Below are positions 1-8,826 of a stretch of 64,000 nt of DNA, piece by piece. The DNA is from Saltatorellus ferox. GTDB lineage: Bacteria; Planctomycetota; UBA1135; GCA-002686595. The notes beneath the pieces are model-generated. The model did not search any database. It was not told the DNA's origin and was given only the letters and a program-made list of their open reading frames with translations. Location: assembly GCA_007751475.1 (NCBI GenBank), contig CP036434.1, positions 6,143,524-6,207,523 on the forward strand, in the 5' to 3' direction. The position numbers and the translations under genes are program-made. Each line of letters opens with the position of its first letter. Within the stretch, counting starts at the first letter, position 1.

Positions 1-19
1 TGGGAAACGCGCCGGAGGG

Positions 20-826
20 CTACTTGCCCTGGAAGGCCGCGCGCCGCTTCTCGACGAAGGCGCTCATGCCCTCGCGCATGTCCTCGGTCTCGGCGGCCTT
101 GCCGAAGTACTCGGTCTCGAGCGCCTCACCGGAGGTCTGATCCATGTCCCATCCACGCAGGACGAGTTCCATGCCGAACTTCACGGCGAGCGGCCCCTTG
201 GCGAGGATGCTCTTCAGCATCTTCTGGGTGCCTTCCTCGAGGTCCTCGGGAGCGAACAGGCGGTTGATGACGCCCACCCGGTGGGCTTCTTCGGCCGGGA
301 ACATGTCACCCGTCAGGATCCACTCGCGCGCGACGCCCGGACCTGCGATCCGCGCGAGGCGCTGGCTGCCGCCGTAGCCCGGAATGATCCCGAGGCTCGT
401 CTCGGGGAGGCCGAGCTTCGCGTTCGTCGAGGCGGTGCGCAGCGTGCAGCTGAGCGCCAGCTCGCACCCGCCGCCGAGCGCGAAGCCGTTGACCATCGCG
501 ATGGAGGGCTTGCCGAGATGCTCGAGCTTGCGAAACACGCCTTGGCCGAACGCGGCGAGGTCCGCCGCGCCCTTGGCGTTGCCAGCCTGCGCGAGCAGCT
601 CGGTGATATCCGCACCGGCCACGAAGGCCTTCTCGCCGGAACCCGTGAGGATCACGGCCCGAACGCTTTCATCGGCCTTGGCCGCGTCGAACGCGCTCCC
701 GAGCTCGGTGATCGTCGAAAAGTTCAGCGCGTTCATCTTGTCCGGTCGGTTCACCGTGATGCGCGCGACGCCGCCTTCGACGGCGTACAGGAGGTTCTCG
801 TAGCTCATGGGAGAATCTGGGCTCAT
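20..826 (-). CDS. Enoyl-CoA hydratase (crotonase family)
   Basis: A 268-residue protein that would hydrate trans-2-enoyl-CoA to 3-hydroxyacyl-CoA in beta-oxidation. It has the crotonase signature: AGADI near residue 70 (oxyanion-hole region), GGGCELA with Glu122, and GLPETSLGIIPG with Glu142. These match the two catalytic glutamates of true hydratases, so hydratase is preferred over isomerase or a dead homologue. Length is normal for the family. It is the last gene of a five-gene minus-strand run that also carries thiolase and 3-hydroxyacyl-CoA dehydrogenase, and lies 8 bp after a cyclophilin gene. Two in-frame ATGs (826 and 808) lie in copies of a short direct repeat; 808 would give a protein starting MSYENLL, which fits the family equally well. 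Chain-length preference cannot be read from the sequence. Confidence 0.93.
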   Translation of the reverse strand: MSPDSPMSYENLLYAVEGGVARITVNRPDKMNALNFSTITELGSAFDAAKADESVRAVILTGSGEKAFVAGADITELLAQAGNAKGAADLAAFGQGVFRKLEHLGKPSIAMVNGFALGGGCELALSCTLRTASTNAKLGLPETSLGIIPGYGGSQRLARIAGPGVAREWILTGDMFPAEEAHRVGVINRLFAPEDLEEGTQKMLKSILAKGPLAVKFGMELVLRGWDMDQTSGEALETEYFGKAAETEDMREGMSAFVEKRRAAFQGK

Positions 827-833
827 GGGAGAA
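803..833. repeat. 13-bp direct repeat duplicating a start codon
   Basis: GCTCATGGGAGAA occurs at 803-815 and again at 821-833, an 18-bp period. On the minus strand each copy contains an in-frame ATG of the enoyl-CoA hydratase gene, so the duplication created two possible starts six codons apart. Confidence 0.8.
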
Positions 834-834
834 A

Positions 835-1350
835 TCAGGCTTCCTCGACGATCGCCTTGTGAACCGTGACGGGCTCGAGCGGCTTGGAGTTCTCCCCGCC
901 CGGGCTCTGCATCGTGTCGGCATTGGCGATCGTGTCCAGCACGTCGAAACCATCGACGATGCGACCGAACGCGGTGTACTTACCGTCGAGGAACTCGGCC
1001 TCGCCGTGCATCAGGAAGAACTGGCTGCCCGCCGAGTTCGGATCGGACGAGCGCGCCATCGACACGACGCCGCGCTCGTGGTGCATGTCGTTGAACTCGG
1101 CGTCCACGGTCCAGCCCGGACCGCCCGTCCCCCAGGACCGCTCGTTGCCCGTCTTGGTGTTCGGGTCGCCGCCCTGGATCATGAAGCCCGTCACGACGCG
1201 ATGAAACTTCGTCCCGTCGTAGAAGCCGTCCTGGCTCAGCTTGACGAAGTTCTCGACGTGCTTGGGGGCGATGCTCGGCAGAAGCTCGAGCGTCATGTTT
1301 CCAGCGGAGGTTTCGAGGCGTACGCGGACGCCGTTCTGTGATTCAGTCAT
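835..1350 (-). CDS. Cytoplasmic cyclophilin-type peptidyl-prolyl isomerase
   Basis: A 171-residue single-domain cyclophilin that catalyses cis/trans isomerisation of prolyl bonds. Family landmarks are the FHRV segment near residue 50 (catalytic Arg), FMIQGGDP, SAGSQFF near residue 110 and the FGRIVDG stretch. No signal peptide is visible, so a cytoplasmic location is likely. It lies 8 bp upstream of the enoyl-CoA hydratase gene and 29 bp after a second, exported cyclophilin, all on the minus strand and probably co-transcribed. Its presence in a beta-oxidation operon has no obvious biochemical reason and may be only genomic adjacency. Confidence 0.93.
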   Translation of the reverse strand: MTESQNGVRVRLETSAGNMTLELLPSIAPKHVENFVKLSQDGFYDGTKFHRVVTGFMIQGGDPNTKTGNERSWGTGGPGWTVDAEFNDMHHERGVVSMARSSDPNSAGSQFFLMHGEAEFLDGKYTAFGRIVDGFDVLDTIANADTMQSPGGENSKPLEPVTVHKAIVEEA

Positions 1351-1379
1351 GGTTTCGTGGGTGGACGCGCGGGGACGTG

Positions 1380-2384
1380 CTACTTGCTGCTCGGGCGCGA
1401 CTTGGAGGCCTTGACCACCAGAGCCTGGGTGATCATCTGGGGCGGATTCGGACGGTTCATTTCCTGCTGGAAGAGCGCGTTCTGCGAGTCCATGCGCACC
1501 TGATTCGCCGCGAGACGGTTGATGAGGGAGTAGTTGCCTTCGACTCCCTTCACGATGCTTTCGACGGCGTCCATGCCGATGATGACCTGGCCGAAAGCGC
1601 TGTACTTGCCGTCGAGGCCCGACGACTTCCTGTGGACGATGAAGAACTCGGAAGTGGCCGAGTTGATGTCGTTCGGGAGGCGCGCGGCCGAGAGGACGCC
1701 CGCTTCATGCTTGCGGCTGTTGAACTCTGCATCCAGCTTGCGAGGAGCGACTTCACCGCTGGCGGCCTTGCCGCCCTGGACCATGAACGTCGGGATGACG
1801 CGGTGGAATCCGGAGCCGTCGTAGAACCCCTTCGACGCGAGATCGAGGAAGTTCCTCACGTGATTCGGCGCCACGTCGGGCCACATCTCGAGCCAGATCG
1901 GACCGCCGGTCGTCTGAAGGACGACCTGGTAGTTGCCGAGCTGCTCCTTGGGAAGCTCCTCGAAGTTGATGCCGCGCTCGGGCAGTCCGAGGTAGATCAC
2001 GTCCTTGGGATCGACGCCCGTCTCGGCAAAAGAGAGACGGAAGTCGATGGGATCGCCTTCGAACCGCTCGGTCAAAAAACCCGAGAGGTCCAGCGACACC
2101 GACAGCTTCTGCCCCGGCTGGAGCTCGACGTTGCCCTCGGCCTCGCGGCGCGTGAGCGGCTTGTTGTTCACCAGCCAGGCGGCGGGTGTCATCAGCCAGA
2201 CGGGCATCTGGCACGGTTTCTCGCCCACCGCGAGAAAGTCGACCGTCACGCGGTACGGCTCGTTCTGGATGAAGAGTTCTGGCGCGGTGAAGCTCGCCTG
2301 GTAGTCACCGGCGCGCTTCTGCGCCGCGCCGCCGCCGAAGGTGATCGACGCGACGAGCGCTGGAATGAGGATGGCCTGGATCAT
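1380..2384 (-). CDS. Exported cyclophilin with N-terminal extension
   Basis: A 334-residue protein. Residues 1-21 are a hydrophobic stretch ending GGGAAQ, a likely signal peptide, so it should act in the periplasm. Residues of about 25-145 form a beta-rich region I do not recognise. The cyclophilin domain follows from about 152, with FHRVIPTFMVQGG around 193-205 and a SATSEFFIVH stretch in place of the usual SAGSQFF. The start overlaps the stop of the upstream 3-hydroxyacyl-CoA dehydrogenase gene in an ATGA arrangement, which implies translational coupling. The substitution beside the active-site Gln/Phe motif may change activity. The cyclophilin assignment is firm; the role of the N-terminal region is unknown. 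Confidence 0.88.
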   Translation of the reverse strand: MIQAILIPALVASITFGGGAAQKRAGDYQASFTAPELFIQNEPYRVTVDFLAVGEKPCQMPVWLMTPAAWLVNNKPLTRREAEGNVELQPGQKLSVSLDLSGFLTERFEGDPIDFRLSFAETGVDPKDVIYLGLPERGINFEELPKEQLGNYQVVLQTTGGPIWLEMWPDVAPNHVRNFLDLASKGFYDGSGFHRVIPTFMVQGGKAASGEVAPRKLDAEFNSRKHEAGVLSAARLPNDINSATSEFFIVHRKSSGLDGKYSAFGQVIIGMDAVESIVKGVEGNYSLINRLAANQVRMDSQNALFQQEMNRPNPPQMITQALVVKASKSRPSSK

Positions 2385-3274
2385 GCTTTCTTATCTCCGT
2401 CCCACTTGTAGTACCCCTCACCGGTCTTGCGACCGAACTTCCCTTCGGCGACGAGGCGCTCGAGGGACGCGGGGATCTTGAACGCGGGCTCGTCGGGGTA
2501 GCGCTCGGTCCAGCCCTGAAGAATGGAAAGCGTCGTGTCGAGACCCACGTAGTCCGTCAGCGTGAGCGGACCCATCGGATAGCCGCAGCCGAACTGCATG
2601 GCGGCGTCGATGTCTTCCTTGGAAGCGTCGCCGCGGTCGAGCATGTCGATCGCCTGGACCATGTACGGCACGAGCAGACGGTTGACGACGAAGCCCGGGG
2701 TGTCCTTGCAGGAGACCGGGTGCTTGCCGCAGGCCTTGCCGAACTCCAGCGCGGCTTCGAAGACGGCGCCGTCGGTGTCGTCGGTGCGAACGACCTCGAC
2801 GAGGCGCATCAGCTGAACCGGGTTGAAGAAGTGCAGGCCGACGAAGCGGGAGGGACGCCCGGAGGCTTCCGCCATTTCGCCGATCGGGAACGACGAGGTG
2901 TTCGACGCGAAGACGGTCTCGGGCTTGCAGATGCCACCGAGGTCCTTGAAGAGCTCCTTCTTGACGTCGAGGTTCTCGACGATCGCCTCGATGACGAGAT
3001 CGCAGTCAGCGACGTCGGCGCGCTGGATGGTGCCGGTGATGCGCGCGCGCGTCTCCTTGACCCAGGCATCCGCCGCGGCCTGGTCCATCTTGCCCTTCTC
3101 GACGTTCTTCGACGCGAGCTTCGCCAGGCTCTTGTCGACGCGGGAAAGACCCTTGTCGAGGAAGGCCTGATCGGACTCGAGCGCGATGACTTCGCAGCCG
3201 CCCTGGGCCGCGACCTGAACGATTCCGTGGCCCATGAGGCCACAGCCAACGACGCCGACTTTCTTGATGTTCAT
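2381..3274 (-). CDS. 3-hydroxybutyryl-CoA dehydrogenase
   Basis: A 297-residue NAD-dependent dehydrogenase of the beta-oxidation spiral (3-hydroxyacyl-CoA to 3-ketoacyl-CoA). The Rossmann motif GCGLMG lies at residues 10-15. GLHFFNPVQLMRLVEV carries the active-site His-Asn region, and GYPMGPLTLTDYVGLD marks the C-terminal helical domain. The frame stays open far upstream, but ATG 3274 is chosen because family homology begins exactly there; the upstream extension is low-complexity. It lies 88 bp after the thiolase gene and overlaps the next gene by 4 bp. A second copy is at 58773-59633 with clearly different sequence, so this is not a recent duplicate. Confidence 0.94.
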   Translation of the reverse strand: MNIKKVGVVGCGLMGHGIVQVAAQGGCEVIALESDQAFLDKGLSRVDKSLAKLASKNVEKGKMDQAAADAWVKETRARITGTIQRADVADCDLVIEAIVENLDVKKELFKDLGGICKPETVFASNTSSFPIGEMAEASGRPSRFVGLHFFNPVQLMRLVEVVRTDDTDGAVFEAALEFGKACGKHPVSCKDTPGFVVNRLLVPYMVQAIDMLDRGDASKEDIDAAMQFGCGYPMGPLTLTDYVGLDTTLSILQGWTERYPDEPAFKIPASLERLVAEGKFGRKTGEGYYKWDGDKKA

Positions 3275-3362
3275 GGAAGGATGGGGAAGCGAGTAGAGAG
3301 GGTAAAACAGGAGAGTGAGCGGGAGTGGCGGGGGCTGCGGGGGCGCAGCCCATCTGGAACGA

Positions 3363-4586
3363 TCAGAGGCCCGTCCGGTCGAAGGCGACCGCGAGCCCCA
3401 TACCGCCGGAGATACACAGGGTGGCCAGCGCGTGCTGGCCGCCCCTGCGATGAAGTTCGTGCAGCATCGTCGTGGCGATGCGCGCGCCCGTGGCGCCGAT
3501 CGGGTGGCCGAGGGCGATGGCGCCCCCGTTGACGTTGAGGCGCTCGTGGTCGAGCTTGAGGTCGCGATCACAGGCGAGAACCTGGGCGGCGAAGGCCTCG
3601 TTGAGTTCGACGAGGTCGTAGTCCCGGGCGGCACGCCCGGTGACGGCCTCCAGCTTCGCGGCGGCGGGCACGGGGCCGAGCCCCATGACCGTCGGATCGA
3701 CGCCGGCCTGGCGCGCTTCGCCGACCCATGCGAGCGGCGTCCAGCCGTGCTTCTCACAAGCGGCCTCGGACGCGAGCACGAGCGCACAGGCCCCATCGGT
3801 GATCCCGCTGGCGTTGCCCGGCGTTACCGTTCCGTGGCCGTCGTAGCGCTTGCCGAAAACGGCGGGCAGCTTCGCCATCTGCTCGAGCGTCGCGTCCGGT
3901 CGGACGTGCTCGTCGGCGTCGACGACGAGATCGCCCTTGCGCGTCTTGACCGTCACGGCGACGAGTTCGTCCGCGAAGCGGCCCGCTTCGATCGCGGCAC
4001 CGGCCTTGCGCTGGCTCGCGATCGCGAAGGCATCCTGCATGTCGCGGGTGATGCCGAACTCCTGGGCGAGCTTCTCCGCGGTCTCCCCCATCACCATGTT
4101 CGCGAGGGGACAGTCGAAGCCGTCCTTGTACATCGAGTCCACGACGGGCGCGTGGCCGAGGCGATAACCGCGACGCATCTGGGGCAGGAAGAACGGGAGA
4201 CCGCTCATGGATTCGGTGCCACCGGCGACCGCGACGTCGATCTCGCCGCGGCGGATCGCGTCGGCAGCGAGGACGATGGACTTCAGGCCGGACCCGCACG
4301 CCATGTTGATCGTGGTCGCGCAGGTTTCGACGGGGATCCCGCTGCGAACCGAAATCTGCCGCGCGACGTTGGGTCCGCCGCCGGCCTGGCGGCCATTCCC
4401 GAGGTACACCTCACCGACCAGCTCCGGCGCAACACCTGCGGTCTGGAGCGCAGCCTCGACGGCGATGACACCGAGGTCGGCGGCCGTCAGGTCCGCGAAG
4501 GACCCGAGGTACTTGCCGATCGGCGTCCGCTTCGCCGCGACGACGGCGACGCGGGGGCGGAGGTGGGATGTGTCGGTGGGTGCCAT
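3363..4586 (-). CDS. Acetyl-CoA C-acetyltransferase (thiolase)
   Basis: A 407-residue thiolase that cleaves 3-ketoacyl-CoA or condenses two acetyl-CoA. All catalytic residues are visible: nucleophile Cys97 in [10 protein letters not shown], His361 in GHPIGATG and Cys391 in LCISGGMG, plus the NEAFAAQ motif. It is the first gene of the minus-strand run down to position 20 and probably carries the operon promoter. No Shine-Dalgarno is seen; the leader is C-rich. A second thiolase gene lies at 59681-60862. Sequence alone does not separate biosynthetic from degradative use, but the neighbours (hydratase and dehydrogenase) favour beta-oxidation. Confidence 0.95.
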   Translation of the reverse strand: MAPTDTSHLRPRVAVVAAKRTPIGKYLGSFADLTAADLGVIAVEAALQTAGVAPELVGEVYLGNGRQAGGGPNVARQISVRSGIPVETCATTINMACGSGLKSIVLAADAIRRGEIDVAVAGGTESMSGLPFFLPQMRRGYRLGHAPVVDSMYKDGFDCPLANMVMGETAEKLAQEFGITRDMQDAFAIASQRKAGAAIEAGRFADELVAVTVKTRKGDLVVDADEHVRPDATLEQMAKLPAVFGKRYDGHGTVTPGNASGITDGACALVLASEAACEKHGWTPLAWVGEARQAGVDPTVMGLGPVPAAAKLEAVTGRAARDYDLVELNEAFAAQVLACDRDLKLDHERLNVNGGAIALGHPIGATGARIATTMLHELHRRGGQHALATLCISGGMGLAVAFDRTGL

Positions 4587-4612
4587 GGGTTACGGTGGGG
4601 CAGGTGGCCCGG

Positions 4613-4626
4613 CCGGAGACCTCCGG
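4613..4626. promoter_or_regulatory. Palindrome upstream of thiolase start
   Basis: CCGGAG-AC-CTCCGG is a perfect 6-bp inverted repeat 27 bp upstream of the thiolase ATG. It could be an operator for the beta-oxidation operon or a small hairpin in its leader; GC-rich palindromes also arise by chance. Confidence 0.25.
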
Positions 4627-4807
4627 AGGGACTTTGAGGGCAAATAGAGTAGTGAGCCCTGTCCCGCGCGGCAATCCGGGAGGGGCAAGCCACCCCGAGC
4701 CAATTGCAACTTCGAAAGAGAGAGGGCTGTCCCGGCGGGATACCGCGGGGAATACCTCCCATCACTGCCTCTGGAGAGGAGGCCCCCGACGAATTCTCCG
4801 CGTACCG

Positions 4808-5755
4808 ATGGACCACTCACCACAGATGGACGACCCCTCTTCCTCCATCGGCGCGTTGATCTCGTTGCTGGCTGATGAATCCCGATCGACCCAAAAGGCT
4901 GCGGTAAAGGCGCTTACAGAGATCGGACCCGCAGCCGAGGCCGCGCTGGAGTGGGCCGCGGCAGGGGATGAGCCCAGGGTCAGAGCAAGGGCCAGACGCG
5001 TCCTGGCGGCGATGGCGCGGGACCGCGGCCAGCGGGCCCTTCGACGGATCCTCGTGGACGACGGGGGGTATTCTTCCGAGGAGGCTCCTCCCGAACCCGG
5101 GCCGCTCATCGAGGGCCTGCTCGCGATCGACGACATCCTGGGGTTCAGGCGCTCGGGGCCGTCTGAATGTACGGGTGGGGACGCGGGCGCGCACGCCGCT
5201 GGCTCGGGCGCAGCCAGCTCGGAGGCAGAGAGGTGGATCGTCGAGCGCGCAGAGGAGCTTGGTTTGGCGGAGGCATGGCGCGAGGGCCCCACGCTCGCGG
5301 TGGCCGGGGCCCTGCGCCGGATCCTGGCCGAACGGGAGGGGCTCCGCGGCCCGGAGCAGGATTTCCATAACCTCCAGCACGTTTCGCTCACCCGGACCAT
5401 CACGAACCGGGAAGGGCTGCCGCTCACCCTCAGCGCGATCTACGCGTCCGTGGCGCGCAGGAACGGCGTGGAAGCCTGGCTCCTTCCGTTCCCCGGCCAA
5501 GTGCTCCTGGCACTCGGGCCGCTCCAGGACCGCGTCATCCTCGACCCGTTCCACGGCGGAGCGCTCGTGTCTCTGGAGACCTGTCGCGCCAGACTGGCGG
5601 CCATGGGAGCCCCTGACTCGACGGTCTGGCTGATGCCCGCGACCGACCGCGACATGCTGGTGCGGCAGGTCCGAAATCTCGGCGCTGCGATGTTGAGGCA
5701 CGGCCGGGATCGCGAGGCGCGCCTCTTCGCGCGACTCGTGGACGACGTCACTTGA
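4808..5755 (+). CDS. SirB1-like transglutaminase-fold protein
   Basis: A 315-residue protein. Residues of about 10-65 resemble one HEAT-like helical repeat pair (alternating Leu/Ala helices). The C-terminal half matches the SirB1/transglutaminase-like core 2 family: FHNLQHVSLTRTI, REGLPLTLSAIYASVARR, FPGQVLLAL and DPFHGG in the expected order. The catalytic Cys of true transglutaminases is not evident, as is common in SirB1 proteins, so no enzymatic activity is claimed. ATG 4808 is chosen because the upstream part of the frame is unlike protein and the region opposite belongs to the thiolase leader. It heads a plus-strand series and is followed by a LON-domain gene 62 bp on. Confidence 0.75.
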   Translation: MDHSPQMDDPSSSIGALISLLADESRSTQKAAVKALTEIGPAAEAALEWAAAGDEPRVRARARRVLAAMARDRGQRALRRILVDDGGYSSEEAPPEPGPLIEGLLAIDDILGFRRSGPSECTGGDAGAHAAGSGAASSEAERWIVERAEELGLAEAWREGPTLAVAGALRRILAEREGLRGPEQDFHNLQHVSLTRTITNREGLPLTLSAIYASVARRNGVEAWLLPFPGQVLLALGPLQDRVILDPFHGGALVSLETCRARLAAMGAPDSTVWLMPATDRDMLVRQVRNLGAAMLRHGRDREARLFARLVDDVT

Positions 5756-5817
5756 CCGATATAACGGACTGAGGCCTTACCCCGCGCCGGGGCACGTCCT
5801 ACCTTCGGAGAACACCC

Positions 5818-6468
5818 ATGGATGAGATTCCTGACGTCTGGCCGCCCGAAGAGGATCCGCGACCCGCGCAAACGATCCCGATGTTTCCGCTGCAGGGAGT
5901 CTTTCTCCTGCCGCGGCAAATCCTGCCCCTGCACGTCTTCGAGCCGCGCTATCGGCAGATGATCGACGACGTTCTCGATGGTCAGGGGCGACTGGCCATG
6001 GGCACGGTCCTGGAGGGGCAGAGCCCCCCGACCGACGAGCTGGAGGGGATTCCGCCGAGGGTCCTGCACGTGGCTGGCGTCGGCGAGATCGCTCGCCACG
6101 AGAAGACGCCGGACGGGCGCTACTTCATCTGGCTCTTCGGCATCGGACGCTTCGACGTCGAGGAAGTGCCCTCGGATCGACTGTATCGCCAGGTGAAGGT
6201 CCGTCCGCTGGAGGAGACCGAGATCGCGCCGGGCTCGGTCACCGCGCTCACCCACTCGCTGCGCGAGGCGCTCGACTCGCGCTCGGAGTCGCCGCTGGAA
6301 CTCCCCGAAGACGTTCCGCCGGAGCTCCTGGCCGACGCGCTGGCCCAGCGGCTTCATCTCCCCCAGAGCGCGATGGAGCCGATCTTCGCGGAGCCCGACG
6401 TGGCCAGGCGGGCGCGGATGACGCTCAAGGCCCACGCGGCGTTCCCAAAACCGGACCTGGACGACTGA
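5818..6468 (+). CDS. LON substrate-binding domain protein (protease-less)
   Basis: A 216-residue protein consisting only of the N-terminal substrate-binding domain of Lon protease: the IPMFPLQGVFLLPRQILPL start, LHVFEPRYRQM, and the GIGRF segment typical of the family. The AAA+ and serine-lysine protease domains are absent, and 216 residues is the usual size of such stand-alone LON proteins. Their role is unsettled; they are thought to bind unfolded or specific protein partners. ATG 5818 follows a CACCC leader that recurs in this window. Domain assignment is strong; function is open. Confidence 0.85.
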   Translation: MDEIPDVWPPEEDPRPAQTIPMFPLQGVFLLPRQILPLHVFEPRYRQMIDDVLDGQGRLAMGTVLEGQSPPTDELEGIPPRVLHVAGVGEIARHEKTPDGRYFIWLFGIGRFDVEEVPSDRLYRQVKVRPLEETEIAPGSVTALTHSLREALDSRSESPLELPEDVPPELLADALAQRLHLPQSAMEPIFAEPDVARRARMTLKAHAAFPKPDLDD

Positions 6469-6574
6469 ACGCGAGAGAGTCGAGACAGGAGACGCCAAAG
6501 GTGACGAATGAGGGAGCGCCCCGGACCTGAACTCCGGATACCCTTCGGCGAAATCAGTCCCCCACCGTCTCCTC

Positions 6575-7432
6575 TTGATCCAGATCCTCAAAGGCCTCGC
6601 GCACAATCGGCATCTCCTGCGCGACTTCGTCGTCCGTGACCTCAAGGCGCGGTACGTGGGGTCGAGCATGGGGTTCTTCTGGTCGGTGGTGTACCCGATC
6701 ATGAACCTGTTCGTGTACCTGTTCGTCTTCCAGATCGTGCTGCAGATGACCTGGTCGCCGGACAAGTCCTCCCAGGAAGTGGTGCTCCTGATGCTGGTGG
6801 GGATCGTGGCCTGGACCGCGTTCTCCGAGACCCTGAGCCGCGCGACGAACACGCTCGTCGACAACGCGAACCTCATCCAGAAGGTCGTGTTCCCCTCGGA
6901 GATCCTGCCGGTCTACATCACGATCTCGGCGCTGATCAACCTCATCATCGCGCTGCCGGTCGTCGGGCTCGCGCTCGTCTACGGGATGATGAATCCGCCC
7001 ACGGATCCCGCCACCGTCGCCGCGGCCCAGGCCTCCGGCAACCTCGGCATCCAGGTGGGAGCGGCGCTCGTGTGGCTGCCGGTGCTCCTCGTCCTCCAGG
7101 GAATCTTCACGGCGGGCATCGCGTACTTCCTCGCGACCTTCAACCTTTTCTGGCGGGACACGATCCACATCATCGGCGTCGTCGTCACGGTCTGGATGTT
7201 CCTCACGCCGATCTTCTATCCGGCCGACCGCATGGTCACCGAGGGATTCGGCTGGATGCTGACCTACAACCCGATGCACTGGCTGCTCGACATGTACCGC
7301 GGCGTGATGGTCAAGAACATCGCGCCGGACCTCCAGCAGCTCGCGCTCTTCGCCGGCGTGGCGCTCGTGTCCCTGTTCCTCGGAGCCACGTTCTTCTCGT
7401 CCCAGCGCGAGCGGTTCCCCGACCTCCTCTGA
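6575..7432 (+). CDS. Polysaccharide ABC exporter permease (Wzm-like)
   Basis: A 285-residue ABC-2 type permease with about six membrane helices. The N-terminal RDLKARYVGSSMGFFWSVVYP segment is the amphipathic/first-helix signature of O-antigen and teichoic-acid exporters. It would form the membrane channel that moves undecaprenyl-linked glycan across the inner membrane, paired with the ATPase 16 bp downstream. The start is TTG 6575, the first start codon available in frame, and it gives the usual short N-terminus. An Ala-rich insert (about residues 140-170) lies between helices. Partner and family are clear; the glycan is unknown, but the nucleotide-sugar genes at 29263-35852 are candidates. 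Confidence 0.92.
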   Translation: MIQILKGLAHNRHLLRDFVVRDLKARYVGSSMGFFWSVVYPIMNLFVYLFVFQIVLQMTWSPDKSSQEVVLLMLVGIVAWTAFSETLSRATNTLVDNANLIQKVVFPSEILPVYITISALINLIIALPVVGLALVYGMMNPPTDPATVAAAQASGNLGIQVGAALVWLPVLLVLQGIFTAGIAYFLATFNLFWRDTIHIIGVVVTVWMFLTPIFYPADRMVTEGFGWMLTYNPMHWLLDMYRGVMVKNIAPDLQQLALFAGVALVSLFLGATFFSSQRERFPDLL

Positions 7433-7448
7433 TCCATCATTCTGAACC

Positions 7449-8747
7449 ATGTACGAGAAGAAGAGCCGTGAGGCATCGACCGCGAGCGCGGCTGGCGGCT
7501 CCGCGATCATCGCGCGAGGCGCGGGCAAGGCGTACCGCATGTACGAGAAGCCGGTCCATCGGCTCTGGGATCTCATCCTTCCGGGCGGACCGCGCGGCAA
7601 GGAGTTCTGGGCCGTGCGCGACGTCTACCTCGATATCCCCCAGGGCGCGACCGTCGGGATCATCGGCGAGAACGGCGCGGGCAAGAGCACGCTGCTCAAG
7701 CTGCTCACCGGCATCACGCGCCCGACCGTGGGCGAGGTCAAGACCAACGGGCGCATCGCGTCGCTTCTGGAGCTCGGCGCGGGCTTCCACCCCGAGTTCT
7801 CGGGACGGGAGAACATCCGCCTCAACTGCTCGATCCTCGGCATGACCGAGGAGGAGACCGAGGAGCGCTTCCATAAAATCGTGGAGTTCTCGGAGCTCGG
7901 TGAGTTCATCGATCGCCCGGTCAAGACCTATAGCTCCGGCATGCACGTGCGCCTCGGCTTCTCCGTTGCGACGACGGTGGACCCGGACATCCTGATCATC
8001 GACGAGGCGCTCTCGGTCGGCGACGAGCACTTCAAGGGCAAGTGCATCAATCGCCTCAACGAGTTCCAGGAGCAGGGCAAGACGACCCTGTTCGTGAGCC
8101 ACGACATGGGCTCGGTGAAGTCCATGTGCAAGCACGTGGTGCTGATGCACGAGGGCCGCGTTCTGGAGCAGGGAACGGCCGAGGATGTCGCCGACGAGTA
8201 CCTGAAGCGCGCCCACGTCCGCGGAAACGAGCGGATGTCCGCGATCAACCGGACCACCGACGAGTACCCCCGCTGGGGTTCGGGTGAGATCCGTACCGGC
8301 CAGGTCGAACTTTTCGGGCCGGATGACAGCGCGACGAACGTCTTCCAGCCCGGATCACCGTTCCGCGCGCGCATCCACTTCGAGGCCAAGGAGACGTGCA
8401 AGCAGCCGGTGTTCGGGCTGGGCGTGTATCGCTCGGACGGCACCTACGTGAACGGCAGCAACCACCTCTGGCGCCGCTCGCCGATCGAGCTGGACGAGGT
8501 GAAGGCCGGCACGAAGGGCTACGTGGAGATGGCGTTCGAGAGCCTGCCGCTGCTGCAGGGCGCGTATTATCTCACCGTGTTCGTGTACGACCACAACAAG
8601 ACGGCGCCGACGCCGATCGACCACCGCGAGCACGCCGTGTCCTTCGAGGTGATGGACGCGAACCACATGCAGCACGGCCTGCTGTTCCTGCCGACCCGCT
8701 GGAGCGTCACGGTGGACGGCGCGGAGGAGCGCGTATCGGCGGAGTAA
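7449..8747 (+). CDS. Polysaccharide ABC exporter ATPase with Wzt C-terminal domain
   Basis: A 432-residue ATP-binding subunit partnered with the preceding permease. Walker A is GENGAGKST (73-81), the ABC signature YSSGMHVRLG (161-170), Walker B ILIIDE (181-186) and the H-loop His218. Residues of about 265-425 form an additional beta-sandwich of the Wzt-C type, which in O-antigen exporters binds the modified non-reducing end of the finished chain. Such exporters act together with a chain-terminating enzyme; the coiled-coil methyltransferase at 27563-29023 is a possible one. ATPase function is certain; carbohydrate recognition by the C-terminus is inferred from family and length. Confidence 0.94.
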   Translation: MYEKKSREASTASAAGGSAIIARGAGKAYRMYEKPVHRLWDLILPGGPRGKEFWAVRDVYLDIPQGATVGIIGENGAGKSTLLKLLTGITRPTVGEVKTNGRIASLLELGAGFHPEFSGRENIRLNCSILGMTEEETEERFHKIVEFSELGEFIDRPVKTYSSGMHVRLGFSVATTVDPDILIIDEALSVGDEHFKGKCINRLNEFQEQGKTTLFVSHDMGSVKSMCKHVVLMHEGRVLEQGTAEDVADEYLKRAHVRGNERMSAINRTTDEYPRWGSGEIRTGQVELFGPDDSATNVFQPGSPFRARIHFEAKETCKQPVFGLGVYRSDGTYVNGSNHLWRRSPIELDEVKAGTKGYVEMAFESLPLLQGAYYLTVFVYDHNKTAPTPIDHREHAVSFEVMDANHMQHGLLFLPTRWSVTVDGAEERVSAE

Positions 8748-8826
8748 GGATCCGAGCTGCATCCGCCGCGCGCGGACCTGCGAAGGCAGGGGGTCAGGCC
8801 ACCCGCCCCATGTCCCTCCGCCAGCC

